A DNA stretch of 64,000 nt from Streptomyces rubrogriseus (GCF_027947575.1 NZ_CP116256.1:2914001-2978000); one strand, 5' to 3'. Positions 24,243 through 32,912 are shown, counted from the stretch's first letter. Numbers and translations are program-made. Notes: generated by a model not told the origin, from the sequence alone.

Positions 24243-25112
24243 GTGAGTTTTCTCGATCCCCGTAGCCCCGGTGCCAACTCGGACGACATCGGCACGGACA
24301 TCACCGAGGCCCCGCACCGCCTGCGCGCGGTCGCCCAGGCCTGCGGAGCGCAGGTCGTCGCGACCGTCGACGTACCGGCGGGAGAGGACGACTGGAACAC
24401 CCCGTCCACCGAGGAGCATCCGCGTCCGGTGGTGCTCGTGCACGGCACCTTCGGCAACCGGGGCTACACCTGGAACACGGCGACACCGCTGTTGCGACAG
24501 CACGGTCACCGGGTCTTCCGGCTCGACTACGGCCAGCACGGCCACCCCGTGATCTTCGGCCTGGGCGACATCAAGCACTCCGCCCGGCAGCTCGCGGACT
24601 TCGTCGACGAGGTACTGCGGCGGACCGGAGCCCAGGAGGTCGACGTGGTCGGCTTCTCGCAGGGCGGCATGGTGCCGCGCTACTACCTGAACGCCCTGGG
24701 CGGAGGACCCAAGGTGCGCAACTTCGTCGGCATCGCGCCCAGCAACCACGGAGTCACGGCACAGGGGCTGATGAACCTCGCCCGCCAGATTCCCGGCGCG
24801 GTGGAACTCCTCGAACAGGGTGCCGTCGGGGAGGTCGTGCCGGCCTGGCCGCAGCTCCAGCACGACCACCCCTTCCAGCGTGAGCTGGCCGATCTCGGCG
24901 AGACCACGGAGGGGGTCCGCCACACCGTCATCGCCACCCGGTACGACGACGTGGTCACTCCGTACACGTCGTGCGCCCTTGCGGAGACCGAGGGCCGCTA
25001 CGTCAACAACATCGTCCTTCAGGACATCGACCCGGACGACCACACCCCGCACGTGAGCATGCCCTACAACGCGACCGTGCTGAACGAAGTCCTCAAGGCG
25101 CTGGCCGACTGA
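24243..25112 (+). CDS. Alpha/beta-hydrolase lipase (class 2-like)
   Basis: The 289-residue protein uses GTG 24243 behind AAAGGGAGA. It contains the oxyanion segment VLVHGTFGN (about residue 64), the nucleophile elbow GFSQGGM (Ser about 139) and likely Asp and His of the triad in RYDDVVTPY and DHTPHVSM. It resembles LipA/EstA-type bacterial lipases, but no signal peptide is visible, so it would act in the cytoplasm. As last gene of the rightward block it could release or edit the acyl chain as a thioesterase substitute. The 3' end overlaps the convergent hydrolase by 49 nt. Confidence 0.85.
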   Translation: MSFLDPRSPGANSDDIGTDITEAPHRLRAVAQACGAQVVATVDVPAGEDDWNTPSTEEHPRPVVLVHGTFGNRGYTWNTATPLLRQHGHRVFRLDYGQHGHPVIFGLGDIKHSARQLADFVDEVLRRTGAQEVDVVGFSQGGMVPRYYLNALGGGPKVRNFVGIAPSNHGVTAQGLMNLARQIPGAVELLEQGAVGEVVPAWPQLQHDHPFQRELADLGETTEGVRHTVIATRYDDVVTPYTSCALAETEGRYVNNIVLQDIDPDDHTPHVSMPYNATVLNEVLKALAD

Positions 25113-25942
25113 GCCCTGCTGCCGTCCAGGAGAACGCGGGCGACCAGCGCCGGGTCGTCGTTCATCGGGACGTGGCCGCAGCCGGGCAGCCGCACCAGGC
25201 GGGCCCGCGGAATGGCGCGCTTGGCGCGTATGCCCTGCCGGGGCAGGAGCAGCCGGTCCCGGTCGCCCCACGCCACGGTGACGGGGACGCCGGGCACGTC
25301 GTCGGTGAACAGCACGCTCCGTCCGGCCCGGAGCGTCTCGGAGAACCCCTGCGCGTGTGCGAGCGCCAGCGTCTCGGCGACGACCGCCTCGGGGGAGCGG
25401 CGGCCGGGACGGGCGTAGATCGTGCTCGTCAGCGCGGTGCGGCCGACCGCGGTGCGGGACAGCCGCTCGACCAGCGGGAGGGGCAGGCTCCGGGCGGTCC
25501 GGCGCATCCCCATCAGGACGCCGAAGGCGTAGCGCCGCTCGGCCTGCGTCCAGAAGCCGGCCGGGGACAGGGCCGTCACCGACCGCGCCAGGTTCTCCCG
25601 GCCGAGCCCCAGGGCCAGCAGACCGCCCAGCGAGTTGCCGGCCACGTGCGGCCGGTCGAGCCCCAGCGCCGCGCAGAAGGCGCCGAGTACCGCGACCGTC
25701 GTCGGCAGATCGTGCGGCAGGCCGTGCGGCAGTGCGGACGACTGCCCGAACCCCGGCAGGTCCACGGCTACCACCTCGCGCTCGGTCGCGAGGATGTCGA
25801 CCACCGGGTCCCAGGCCTGCCGGTGGTGACCTATGCCGTGCAGCAGTAGCAGCGGCTCGCCCTCACCCACGCGCGCGTAGGCGAGGGTGATGTCCTGCGG
25901 ACCGTGCTCGGTGGGGGCCGTGAAGGAGAGCGTTGCGGACAC
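25064..25942 (-). CDS. Alpha/beta-fold hydrolase
   Basis: This 292-residue protein starts at GTG 25942 with AAGGAG upstream. It has LLLHGIGHHRQAWDP, VVAVDLPGFGQSS, the nucleophile GNSLGG (Ser about 108), the acid in WGDRDRLL and the His in GCGHVPMNDD. This is the ordinary epoxide-hydrolase/haloperoxidase-like family; the substrate is unknown. The gene is convergent with and overlaps the lipase gene, and divergent from the ECF41 sigma gene. Confidence 0.88.
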   Translation of the reverse strand: MSATLSFTAPTEHGPQDITLAYARVGEGEPLLLLHGIGHHRQAWDPVVDILATEREVVAVDLPGFGQSSALPHGLPHDLPTTVAVLGAFCAALGLDRPHVAGNSLGGLLALGLGRENLARSVTALSPAGFWTQAERRYAFGVLMGMRRTARSLPLPLVERLSRTAVGRTALTSTIYARPGRRSPEAVVAETLALAHAQGFSETLRAGRSVLFTDDVPGVPVTVAWGDRDRLLLPRQGIRAKRAIPRARLVRLPGCGHVPMNDDPALVARVLLDGSRAQSASALRTSFSTVAL

Positions 25943-26134
25943 GGGGGCTCCTTGTTGCTCCTTGCCGCGAACACATGTTGTGGGAACACGTGTCTGCGGG
26001 AACGGATGAACGACGACGTTGCGTAGACACCTTGTCAGTAAGAGCTACCGACGGGTAGCCCCCGGTCGTCGGCCGGCCTCGGGCGGGGGCGATTCCGCCT
26101 GGACACGGCGGGACGCGTCCGCTGGGATGGAGCG
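25943..26134. promoter_or_regulatory. Divergent promoter region with near-identical decamer repeats
   Basis: Two decamers, GAACACATGT (25968-25977) and GAACACGTGT (25984-25993), differ at one base and lie 16 nt apart. The second contains the 8-bp palindrome ACACGTGT. They are placed to control the hydrolase, the sigma gene or both. I could not find a clean ECF41-type TGTCACA/CGTC promoter. Confidence 0.45.
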
Positions 26135-27022
26135 GTGACCACCGACACCGCGACCGACGTCTTCGAAGAACACCGGCCCGTCCTCCTGGGCGTCGCCTAC
26201 CGCATGCTCGGCCGCCTGGCCGACGCGGAGGACGTGGTCCAGGAGGCGTGGCTGCGCTGGTCCGGCGCCGACCGCGCCGCCGTCCGCGAACCCCGCGGCT
26301 ACCTGGTGCGCGTCACCACCCGGCTCGCCATCGACCGGCTGCGCCAGGTCAAGTCGCGCGGCGAGACCTACGTGGGCCCGTGGCTGCCCGAGCCCTACGT
26401 CACCGACTTCGGGGACGCGGTGCCGGACACCGCCGAGCGGGCCGTCCTCGCCGACTCCGTCTCCCTCGCCGTCCTCGTCGTCCTGGAGTCGCTGTCGCCG
26501 CTGGAACGGGCGGTGTTCGTCCTCAGGGAGGCCTTCGGCTACCCGTACGCGGAGATCGCCGCCATGCTGGAGCGCGGCGAGGCCGCGGTGCGCCAGCTCG
26601 CCGGACGCGCCCGCAAGCACGTCGACGAGCGGCGCCCCCGCTACGACGTCGACCCGGCGCAGCGCCGCGACCTCACCGAGCGCTTCCTCGCCGCCGCGGC
26701 CGAGGGCGATCTGGCCGGCCTGCTGGCCACGCTCGCGCCGGACGTCCGGCTGGTGGGCGACAGCGGTGGCCGGTCCAAGGCACCGCTGCGCGTGCTGGAG
26801 AGCTCCGAAAAGGTGGGCCGCTTCCTGCTCGGTGTCGCGCGGCAGGGCATTCCGGACGCCACCTTCCACTTCCTGGAGCTCAACGGCGGCCCGGCCCTGC
26901 TGGTCCGCTCCGGCGGCAAGCCGGACTCCGTCATCCAGGTGGACGTCGTCGACGGCCGCATCCAGTCGATGTACATCATCCGCAACCCGGACAAACTGGT
27001 GTCGCTGGCCGGCGTTCCCTGA
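26135..27022 (+). CDS. ECF41-family sigma factor with SnoaL-like C-terminal domain
   Basis: The 295-residue protein has sigma region 2 (VLLGVAYRMLGRLADAEDVV), region 4 (AVFVLREAFGYPYAEIAAML) and a C-terminal SnoaL-like domain from about residue 178 ending in NPDKL, the hallmark of the ECF41/SigJ group. In that group the fused domain replaces an anti-sigma factor and tunes activity. Typical targets are an oxidoreductase, carboxymuconolactone decarboxylase or epimerase next to the sigma gene; here the only divergent neighbour is the alpha/beta hydrolase. The start is GTG 26135. Confidence 0.92.
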   Translation: MTTDTATDVFEEHRPVLLGVAYRMLGRLADAEDVVQEAWLRWSGADRAAVREPRGYLVRVTTRLAIDRLRQVKSRGETYVGPWLPEPYVTDFGDAVPDTAERAVLADSVSLAVLVVLESLSPLERAVFVLREAFGYPYAEIAAMLERGEAAVRQLAGRARKHVDERRPRYDVDPAQRRDLTERFLAAAAEGDLAGLLATLAPDVRLVGDSGGRSKAPLRVLESSEKVGRFLLGVARQGIPDATFHFLELNGGPALLVRSGGKPDSVIQVDVVDGRIQSMYIIRNPDKLVSLAGVP

Positions 27023-27051
27023 TCCCGCCCCGGCTTCCCTCCGGCAGCTCA

Positions 27052-27089
27052 CGGCCCCGGCCCCCGTCCCGCGACGGGGGCCGGGGCCG
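27052..27089 (+). terminator. Hairpin terminator after the ECF41 gene
   Basis: Arms 27052-27068 and 27073-27089 form a perfect 17-bp, almost pure G/C stem with a 4-nt loop, 29 nt after the sigma-factor stop codon. Confidence 0.8.
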
Positions 27090-27103
27090 GTTCCGTCGCG
27101 GGA

Positions 27104-27138
27104 TTGGTCTTGACCAAGGGGGTGGGGCGTTTTATGGT
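27104..27138 (+). promoter_or_regulatory. Promoter with GntR-type operator over the -35
   Basis: The palindrome TTGGTC-TT-GACCAA lies at 27104-27117. Its right part includes TTGACC (27110-27115), a good -35. A TATGGT at 27133-27138 stands exactly 17 nt downstream as -10. The palindrome core resembles the TGGTCTAGACCA core of DasR-type (HutC subfamily) sites. The next gene (27215) is a HutC-type GntR regulator, so autoregulation or DasR control is likely. Confidence 0.65.
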
Positions 27139-27214
27139 CGCAGAGAACTGCAACAACCTTTAATAAACAAGGGCGTCAAAACGCCGCCGGACCACGGCGA
27201 TTGCGGAGGACAGG

Positions 27215-27976
27215 GTGGGGACCACGCAGCTGGAATCGGTGCCGGAGCCCAAGTACTGGCACCTCAGGACCGTGCTCAGCGAGGCGCTGGACTCGGAGTT
27301 CGAGGTGGGCGAGATCCTGCCCAACGAACGCGATCTCGCCGCCCGCTTCGGCGTCGCGCGCGCGACCCTGCGCCAGGCCCTGGAACAGCTCGAGCTGGAG
27401 GGCAGGCTCCAGCGTCGCCGGGGCGTCGGTACGACCGTGGCGCCGCCGCGCGTCGGCGTGGCCGTCGGTACCCGGGAGCACGCCTGGCCCGGGACGGCCG
27501 ACGACGCCTGGCAGCCGGCCGACTGCGTCCTCGCGGCACCTCCCGCGGCCGTGGCCGACGCCCTGGGGACCGACCGCGACGAGCCGGTGCACACCGTCCG
27601 CCGCTCCCGCGTGAGCCACGGCCAGCCCGTCGCCGCGGAACTGCTCTACGTCCCGGCGTCCTCGGTGCCCGACCTCACCGCCATCGACGCGCCCTCCGGC
27701 CCCGCACGCGCGCGTGCCGTCCTGCGTGAACTGCAGCGCGGGGACCTGGAGCGGCAGGAGAGCGCCGTCGAGCTGGGCTCGGCCGGCGCGGACGACGCGA
27801 AGGAGCTGGACCGCCTCCCGGGCGCGCCCGTCCTCGTCGTCACCACCCGCTACCTCGCCGAGGGCCGCACCGCCGCCCTCTCCGTCGCCACCTACCGCGC
27901 GGACACCTGCCGGCTGACGTTCGGCGACTTCGGCGACGTGCAGATCCACCACGGCCCCGAGACCCAGGCATCCTGA
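27215..27976 (+). CDS. GntR-family regulator, HutC/UTRA type
   Basis: This 253-residue protein starts at GTG behind GCGGAGGA. Residues about 10-78 form the GntR winged helix (ILPNERDLAARFGVARATLRQALEQL). The remainder is a UTRA ligand-binding domain with VHTVRRSRVSHGQPVAAELLYVP and a C-terminal VATYRADTCRLTFGDF, the usual end of this family. UTRA proteins sense sugars, amino sugars or histidine-pathway compounds. No transporter or enzyme gene follows on the same strand, and the next gene (ROK regulator) is convergent. The effector is therefore unknown. Confidence 0.9.
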   Translation: MGTTQLESVPEPKYWHLRTVLSEALDSEFEVGEILPNERDLAARFGVARATLRQALEQLELEGRLQRRRGVGTTVAPPRVGVAVGTREHAWPGTADDAWQPADCVLAAPPAAVADALGTDRDEPVHTVRRSRVSHGQPVAAELLYVPASSVPDLTAIDAPSGPARARAVLRELQRGDLERQESAVELGSAGADDAKELDRLPGAPVLVVTTRYLAEGRTAALSVATYRADTCRLTFGDFGDVQIHHGPETQAS

Positions 27977-28004
27977 CCGGCGCAGCCCCACCGCCGCCCG
28001 TGGA

Positions 28005-29159
28005 TCAGCGGCGGGCCGTCGCGCCCTCGACCGCGAACAGCTGCTCCTCCACATGGTCGAGGGCCAGCCGCAGCGCACCCGTCGCCACCGCGGCCTCGCC
28101 GAGCAGCGACAGGGCCACCCGCGGCGGACGCAGGCAGTAGCGGGCCAGCTCCCGGCGCAACGGCTCCAGCACGCCGTCGAGGCCGGCCGCCCAGCCGCCG
28201 ATGACGACCATCTCCGGATCGAGCGCCAGCGCCAGCGCCGCCACGTCGTGCACCAGCCGCTGTATGAAGCGTTCGACGGCCGCACGGGCCCGTTCGTCGC
28301 CCTCGCGGGCCTCGGCGAAGACCTTGGCGACCGCCTGCTCGTCCAGCGGGTGCAGCGGCTGGTCCGTGGTGGACAGCAGCGTCTCCGGCGTCACGTCCCG
28401 GCCCAGCAGGTGCAGCGCGCCGATCTCCCCGGCCGCCCCGCCGTACCCCCGGTGCAGCCGTCCGCCGATCAGCGCCCCCGCCCCGGGGCTGAGCCCGGCC
28501 AGCACGAACACGATGTCGTCGCACTCGGTGGCGGTCCCCTTCCAGTGCTCGGCCACCGCCGCCGCGTTCGCGTCGTTCTCCACCAGCACCGGGCACTTGA
28601 AGGACCGGCTCAGCCGCTCACCCAGGCCAAGACCCGTCCACCCGGGCAGCGCGGTGCCCAGGCGGACCGTGCCGTCCGCCTCGACGATGCCGGGCGTGGC
28701 CGCGCCGACCGCCCGCAGCGAGCCGCGCGCCACACCGGCCCGGCGCAGCAGCTCGGCCACGGCCGTACGCAGCCGCTCCAGCCGCTCGTCGGCCGGCGCG
28801 TTCTCGTCCACGTCCTTGGCCTGGGCGCCGATCACCCGGCCGTCCAGGCCGGACAGGAGCGCGGCCACGCGGTGCGGGCCGATCTCCAGGCCCAGCAGGT
28901 GTCCCGCCTCCGCCCGGAACCGGAACCGCCGCGCGGGCCGCCCCTGCCGCCGGGCCGTCCCCTCGTCGGCGGCCGCCTCGACGACCAGACCGGCCTCTAT
29001 CAGCCCCTCGACGACGCCCTCGACGGTCGGCCTGGACAGCCCCGTCACCCGGGTGATCTCGGTCAGCGTCGCGGCGTCCGTCGCACGCAACGCGTGCAGC
29101 ACCACAGCGGAATTGATCCTCCGCAACAGCGAAGGATCCCCGCCGGTCAGGCCTGCCAA
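28005..29159 (-). CDS. ROK-family transcriptional regulator
   Basis: The 384-residue protein has an N-terminal winged helix (TLTEITRVTGLSRPTVEGVV, about residues 33-52) followed by a sugar-kinase-like ROK domain (LGLEIGPHRVAALL, AATPGIVEADG, VENDANAAAVAEH, GLSPGAGALIGG). The four-Cys/His zinc motif of typical ROK proteins is absent: after GAAGEIGAL there are no CxCGxxGC cysteines. It probably represses sugar-uptake genes located elsewhere. The 29-nt gap to the convergent GntR gene leaves no room for a strong terminator. Confidence 0.9.
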   Translation of the reverse strand: MAGLTGGDPSLLRRINSAVVLHALRATDAATLTEITRVTGLSRPTVEGVVEGLIEAGLVVEAAADEGTARRQGRPARRFRFRAEAGHLLGLEIGPHRVAALLSGLDGRVIGAQAKDVDENAPADERLERLRTAVAELLRRAGVARGSLRAVGAATPGIVEADGTVRLGTALPGWTGLGLGERLSRSFKCPVLVENDANAAAVAEHWKGTATECDDIVFVLAGLSPGAGALIGGRLHRGYGGAAGEIGALHLLGRDVTPETLLSTTDQPLHPLDEQAVAKVFAEAREGDERARAAVERFIQRLVHDVAALALALDPEMVVIGGWAAGLDGVLEPLRRELARYCLRPPRVALSLLGEAAVATGALRLALDHVEEQLFAVEGATARR

Positions 29160-29258
29160 GGTCCGTCCTCCCAGCTCGTGCGCGTGTGGGCCGGATGGTA
29201 CTCGGCCCGCCGGACCCCGGCGAGTTCCGGCCCGCCGTTCCCGCTCCCCGCGGCGCCC

Positions 29259-29921
29259 TCAGCCGGGCGCCACGAACCCCGACTCGTACGCCGTGATCAC
29301 CGCCTGGGTGCGGTCGCGCGCCCCCAGCTTCGCCAGTACGGCGCTCACGTGCGACTTCACCGTCTCCGTGCCGACCACCAGCCGTGCGGCGATCTCCGCG
29401 TTCGACAGCCCCCGCGCCATCAGCCGCAGCACCTCGCCCTCCCGCTCGGTCAGCCGGGCGCGCGCCAACTCGGCGCGGGCCGCGCGGTTTCCGCCGCCGT
29501 CGCCGTACTCGGCGGCCAGCTGCCGCACCGAGGCGGGGAACAGCAGGGACTCGCCCTCGGCGATCAACCGCACGGCGTGCACGATCTCGGCCGGCCGGGC
29601 CCGCTTGAGCAGGAAGCCGTCGGCGCCCGCGCGCAGCGCCTCGTACACGTACTCGTCGTTCTCGAAGGTCGTCACCACGAGGATCTTCGGCGGGTCCGCC
29701 ACCGTCCGCAGCAACGCGCGCGTGGCCTCGATCCCGTCCAGCAGCGGCATCCGGACGTCCATGGCGACCACGTCCGGCCGCACCTGCCGCACCAGCGGGA
29801 CGACCGCCGCCCCGTCGGCCGCCTCACCGACCACCTCGATGTCCGGCTGCGCCTCCAGCACGGCCCGCAGACCCGCGCGCACCAGGGGTTCGTCGTCGAC
29901 GAGGAGCACTCTGACCGGCAT
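29259..29921 (-). CDS. Response regulator, NarL/LuxR family
   Basis: This 220-residue protein has a receiver domain ([15 protein letters not shown], phospho-Asp in [10 protein letters not shown] at about residue 54, Lys in FLLKRARP) and a C-terminal LuxR helix-turn-helix ([22 protein letters not shown]). It lies 14 nt after the histidine kinase gene and forms a two-component pair with it. The divergent ABC exporter is the natural target. Confidence 0.95.
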   Translation of the reverse strand: MPVRVLLVDDEPLVRAGLRAVLEAQPDIEVVGEAADGAAVVPLVRQVRPDVVAMDVRMPLLDGIEATRALLRTVADPPKILVVTTFENDEYVYEALRAGADGFLLKRARPAEIVHAVRLIAEGESLLFPASVRQLAAEYGDGGGNRAARAELARARLTEREGEVLRLMARGLSNAEIAARLVVGTETVKSHVSAVLAKLGARDRTQAVITAYESGFVAPG

Positions 29922-29935
29922 CCGCCCAGCGTAGA

Positions 29936-31090
29936 TCAGCCGAGCGGCAGCTCGACGCGCACCTGCCAGTCACCGGCGCCGTCCGGCCCCGTGCGGGCCC
30001 GCCCGCCCAGCAGCGCGGCCCGCTCCCGTATGCCGCGCAGACCGCTCCCGCGGCCCGGGGCGGCCCTGTCGTCCGGCAGCGGATTGCGCACCTCCAGGGT
30101 GAGCGCCCCGTCCACGACCCCGATACGGACCAGGGCCGGCACCGGACCCGCGTGCCGCAGCACGTTGGTCAGCGCCTCCTGGAGGATGCGGTAACCCTCC
30201 CGGGAGACCGGGCCCGGCAGGCCCTCCAGCGGGCCGGTGACCTCGGCGTCCACCGTGGCCCCGGACGCGCGCGCGGACTCCAGGAGCCGGTCGGCGTCCC
30301 TGAGCGTCGGCCGGGCGCTCACCGGCCGCTCCGCCTCCCGCAGCACCCCGAGCACCCGCTCCAGGTCCTCCAGGGCCGCCCGGCCCGTCTCCTCGATCGC
30401 CGTCAGGGCCCGGTCGGTGAACTCCGGGCTGTTCGCGGTGCGAGCGGCCCCCGCCTGGACGACGGCCACGGTCAGCGCGTGACCGATGGAGTCGTGCAGC
30501 TCACGGGCGATCCGGGTGCGTTCCAACAGCTGCTCGGTGCGCACCTCGAGGGCCGTGAGGCGTTCGGCGGCCGACGGGCCGAGCAGTCGCCGGGCGGCGG
30601 CGGTGAGCACCTCGCCGAGGCCGACCACGGCCGCGTACAGCACGAGGAGCGGGAGCGGCGCCAGCAGGCCGTACAACCAGTGCGGTCGGCCCGACAGGGC
30701 GGGCAGGTCCTCGGTCACGTGCCCGGCCGTGCGCGCGGCCAGGGTGTACGCCACGATCGGCAGCCAGACCGTGAGGTAGGCGGCCACCCCGCCGAGCAGC
30801 GTCCGCACCTCCAGCCAGAGCACGGTCCGCCAGCGGTCCCGCCAGGCGGTGGCCGGCAGCGTGGCGAAGTCCGGGTCCGCCTCGTCCGGTGTCAGCAGCA
30901 GCCGGGCCTGCATCACCTCGCCCACCCGCACCGCCGGGATCAGACCCACCGGCACCAGCACGAGCAGCGGCACCCAGGGCAGCTCCGGTTCGACCCACCA
31001 CCACACGCTGACCGCGGCCACCGGCACCCACAGGTGCAGCAGCCGGGTGTACGTCCTCCCGCGTACCAGCGGGCGCAGCAGGCGAACCAT
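29936..31090 (-). CDS. Sensor histidine kinase (HisKA_3 type)
   Basis: The 384-residue protein has about four hydrophobic segments in the first 170 residues, then a HisKA_3 dimerisation domain with the phospho-His in [11 protein letters not shown] (about residue 198) and an HATPase domain with the G-box [16 protein letters not shown]. No large extracytoplasmic sensor is visible, so it may sense membrane state like LiaS/DesK or bacitracin-type kinases. It pairs with the response regulator downstream and is divergent from the ABC transporter genes. Confidence 0.92.
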   Translation of the reverse strand: MVRLLRPLVRGRTYTRLLHLWVPVAAVSVWWWVEPELPWVPLLVLVPVGLIPAVRVGEVMQARLLLTPDEADPDFATLPATAWRDRWRTVLWLEVRTLLGGVAAYLTVWLPIVAYTLAARTAGHVTEDLPALSGRPHWLYGLLAPLPLLVLYAAVVGLGEVLTAAARRLLGPSAAERLTALEVRTEQLLERTRIARELHDSIGHALTVAVVQAGAARTANSPEFTDRALTAIEETGRAALEDLERVLGVLREAERPVSARPTLRDADRLLESARASGATVDAEVTGPLEGLPGPVSREGYRILQEALTNVLRHAGPVPALVRIGVVDGALTLEVRNPLPDDRAAPGRGSGLRGIRERAALLGGRARTGPDGAGDWQVRVELPLG

Positions 31091-31197
31091 CCCGTCATCG
31101 TGTCATCCGGCACCGGCGGGGCGGCTCCCCCGCACGGGGGAGGCACGGTCCACCGGCGGGGGAGGCCCCCGCGCGGCGCGTCCGCCACGCTGTTGCC

Positions 31198-32124
31198 ATG
31201 ACCAGCATCGACGTCCGCGACCTCACCAAGGAGTACGGCACCCGACGAGCCGTCGACGGCCTCTCCTTCACCGTGCGCCCCGGCCGGGTCACCGGCTTCC
31301 TCGGCCCCAACGGCGCCGGGAAGTCCACCACCATGCGGCTCGTCCTCGGCCTCGACCGGCCGACCGCCGGGACCGCGACCGTGGGCGGCCGCCCCTACGC
31401 CGCCCTGGAGGAACCCCTGCGGCTCGTCGGGGCCCTGCTCGACGCGGACTGCGCCCACGGTTCGCGCACCGCACGGGACCACCTGCGCGTCCTGGCGGCG
31501 AGCAACCGCCTTCCGGCCCGCCGGGTCGACGAGGTGATGGAGCAGACGGGCATCGCCGCGGTGGCCCGCCGCCGGGTGAAGACGTACTCCCTGGGCATGC
31601 GTCAGCGCCTGGGCATCGCCGCCGCGCTGCTGGGCGATCCCGAGGTGGTGATGCTGGACGAGCCCTCCAACGGACTGGATCCCGAGGGCATCATCTGGAT
31701 CCGCGGACTGCTGCGCGGGCTCGCCGCCGAGGGGCGCACGGTGCTGGTCTCCAGCCACCTGATGAACGAGACCGCGTCCTTCGTCGACCACCTCGTCGTC
31801 CTCGGCCGCGGCCGGCTCCTCGCCGACACCCCGATGCGGGAGTTCATCGACGCGCGCGTGCAGCCGCGGGTGCGCATCCGGACGCCGGACGCGACCGCGC
31901 TCAAGGCCGCGCTCGCCCGGCACGGACACGACGCCGTGGAACACGACGACGGTTACTGGACCGTGCACCACGCGCGCGTGGACGACGTCGGCCGGATCGT
32001 GTCCGGCGCGGGCGTACCCGTCCTCGAACTGGCCTCGGCCGAGGGCACGCTGGAACAGGCCTACCTCGACCTGACCGCCGCCGAGACCGAGTTCGCCGCA
32101 CAGCCCGAGGAGGCCCGACCATGA
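31198..32124 (+). CDS. ABC transporter ATP-binding protein
   Basis: This 308-residue ATPase has Walker A GPNGAGKST (about residues 39-47), a Q-loop region, the signature YSLGMRQRLGIA, Walker B VVMLDEPSNGLDPEG and a switch His in SSHLM. It is the DrrA/BcrA-like class used by drug or peptide exporters. The C-terminal 80 residues are the usual variable extension. It overlaps the permease gene by 4 nt and lies 107 nt from the divergent histidine kinase, a typical antibiotic-sensing and export arrangement. Confidence 0.95.
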   Translation: MTSIDVRDLTKEYGTRRAVDGLSFTVRPGRVTGFLGPNGAGKSTTMRLVLGLDRPTAGTATVGGRPYAALEEPLRLVGALLDADCAHGSRTARDHLRVLAASNRLPARRVDEVMEQTGIAAVARRRVKTYSLGMRQRLGIAAALLGDPEVVMLDEPSNGLDPEGIIWIRGLLRGLAAEGRTVLVSSHLMNETASFVDHLVVLGRGRLLADTPMREFIDARVQPRVRIRTPDATALKAALARHGHDAVEHDDGYWTVHHARVDDVGRIVSGAGVPVLELASAEGTLEQAYLDLTAAETEFAAQPEEARP

Positions 32125-32846
32125 ACCTCACGCCCGTCCTCCGCGCCGAGGCGCTCAAGGTGCTCACCCTGCGCTCGCTGTGCGGCACCCTGCTGGCCCT
32201 GGCCGTGGTCACCACGGCGTTCTCCGCTCTGGCCGGGTCGTCCGACGCCTCCGATCCGGACTTCGACCCGCTGTTCACGGCCCTGTCCGGTGTCATGCCC
32301 GGCCAGATCGCGGCCATCGCCTTCGGTGCCCTCGTCGTCTCCTCCGAGTACCAGGGCAACGGGATCCGGCTCTCCCTGGCCGCCGTGCCGCAGCGCGGCC
32401 GGTGGTTCGCGGCGAAGCTGGCGGTCATCGCCGTACCGGCCCTGTTGGTGGGGCTGGCCACCGCGCTCGCCGCCCTGCTCGCGGCTCGTGCGGGCCTGGG
32501 CACGGCGGCGGACGGGCTCACCGCGGGCGAGCAGGTCCGCGGCGTCGTGGGCTGCGGGATCTACCTCATGCTCATGGCCCTGTTCGCCGCCGGGCTCACC
32601 ACCCTGTTCCGCAGCGGAGTGGCCACCCTGTCCACCCTGATCCCGTTCATCCTCGTCGTCTCCTTCGTGATCGGGGACGCGGCGGGCACAGCCGCCGACT
32701 TCCTGCCCGACAAGGCGGGTCAGATCGTCCTCTACCGGACGCACGACGGGACCCTGGGGCCCTGGACGGGGCTCGCGGTGACCGCGCTGTGGGCGGCGGC
32801 CGCGCTGCTGGCCGGATTCTGGCGGCTGCGCCGCCGGGACGCCTGA
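32121..32846 (+). CDS. ABC transporter permease (ABC-2 type)
   Basis: The 241-residue protein begins in an ATGA overlap with the ATPase gene. About six hydrophobic segments are visible, starting with TLLALAVVTTAFSALA and ending with ALWAAAALLAGFWRLRRRDA. The SSEYQGNGIRLSLAAVP segment is typical of BcrB/YhcI-like ABC-2 permeases. It forms an exporter with the ATPase; the substrate is unknown. Confidence 0.92.
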   Translation: MNLTPVLRAEALKVLTLRSLCGTLLALAVVTTAFSALAGSSDASDPDFDPLFTALSGVMPGQIAAIAFGALVVSSEYQGNGIRLSLAAVPQRGRWFAAKLAVIAVPALLVGLATALAALLAARAGLGTAADGLTAGEQVRGVVGCGIYLMLMALFAAGLTTLFRSGVATLSTLIPFILVVSFVIGDAAGTAADFLPDKAGQIVLYRTHDGTLGPWTGLAVTALWAAAALLAGFWRLRRRDA

Positions 32847-32858
32847 CCACGGACGACC

Positions 32859-32881
32859 GGCGGGGCGGCTGACGCCCCGCC
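32859..32881 (+). terminator. Hairpin terminator after the ABC transporter operon
   Basis: Arms 32859-32867 and 32873-32881 (GGCGGGGCG / CGCCCCGCC) form a 9-bp stem with a 5-nt loop, 12 nt after the permease stop. Confidence 0.7.
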
Positions 32882-32912
32882 AATTGTCAGTGGCGGCGGG
32901 TTTACTGGAGGC

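Noticed and set aside
26010..26060. ECF41-type promoter (TGTCACA / CGTC) near the sigma gene
   Set aside because: Only partial matches such as TTGTCAGT were found and spacing to CGTC does not fit.
31933..31940. Apparent TTA triplets in several plus-strand genes (for example 17384, 31935, 54145)
   Set aside because: They are out of frame (GGT TAC or ATT TAC), so they are not bldA codons.
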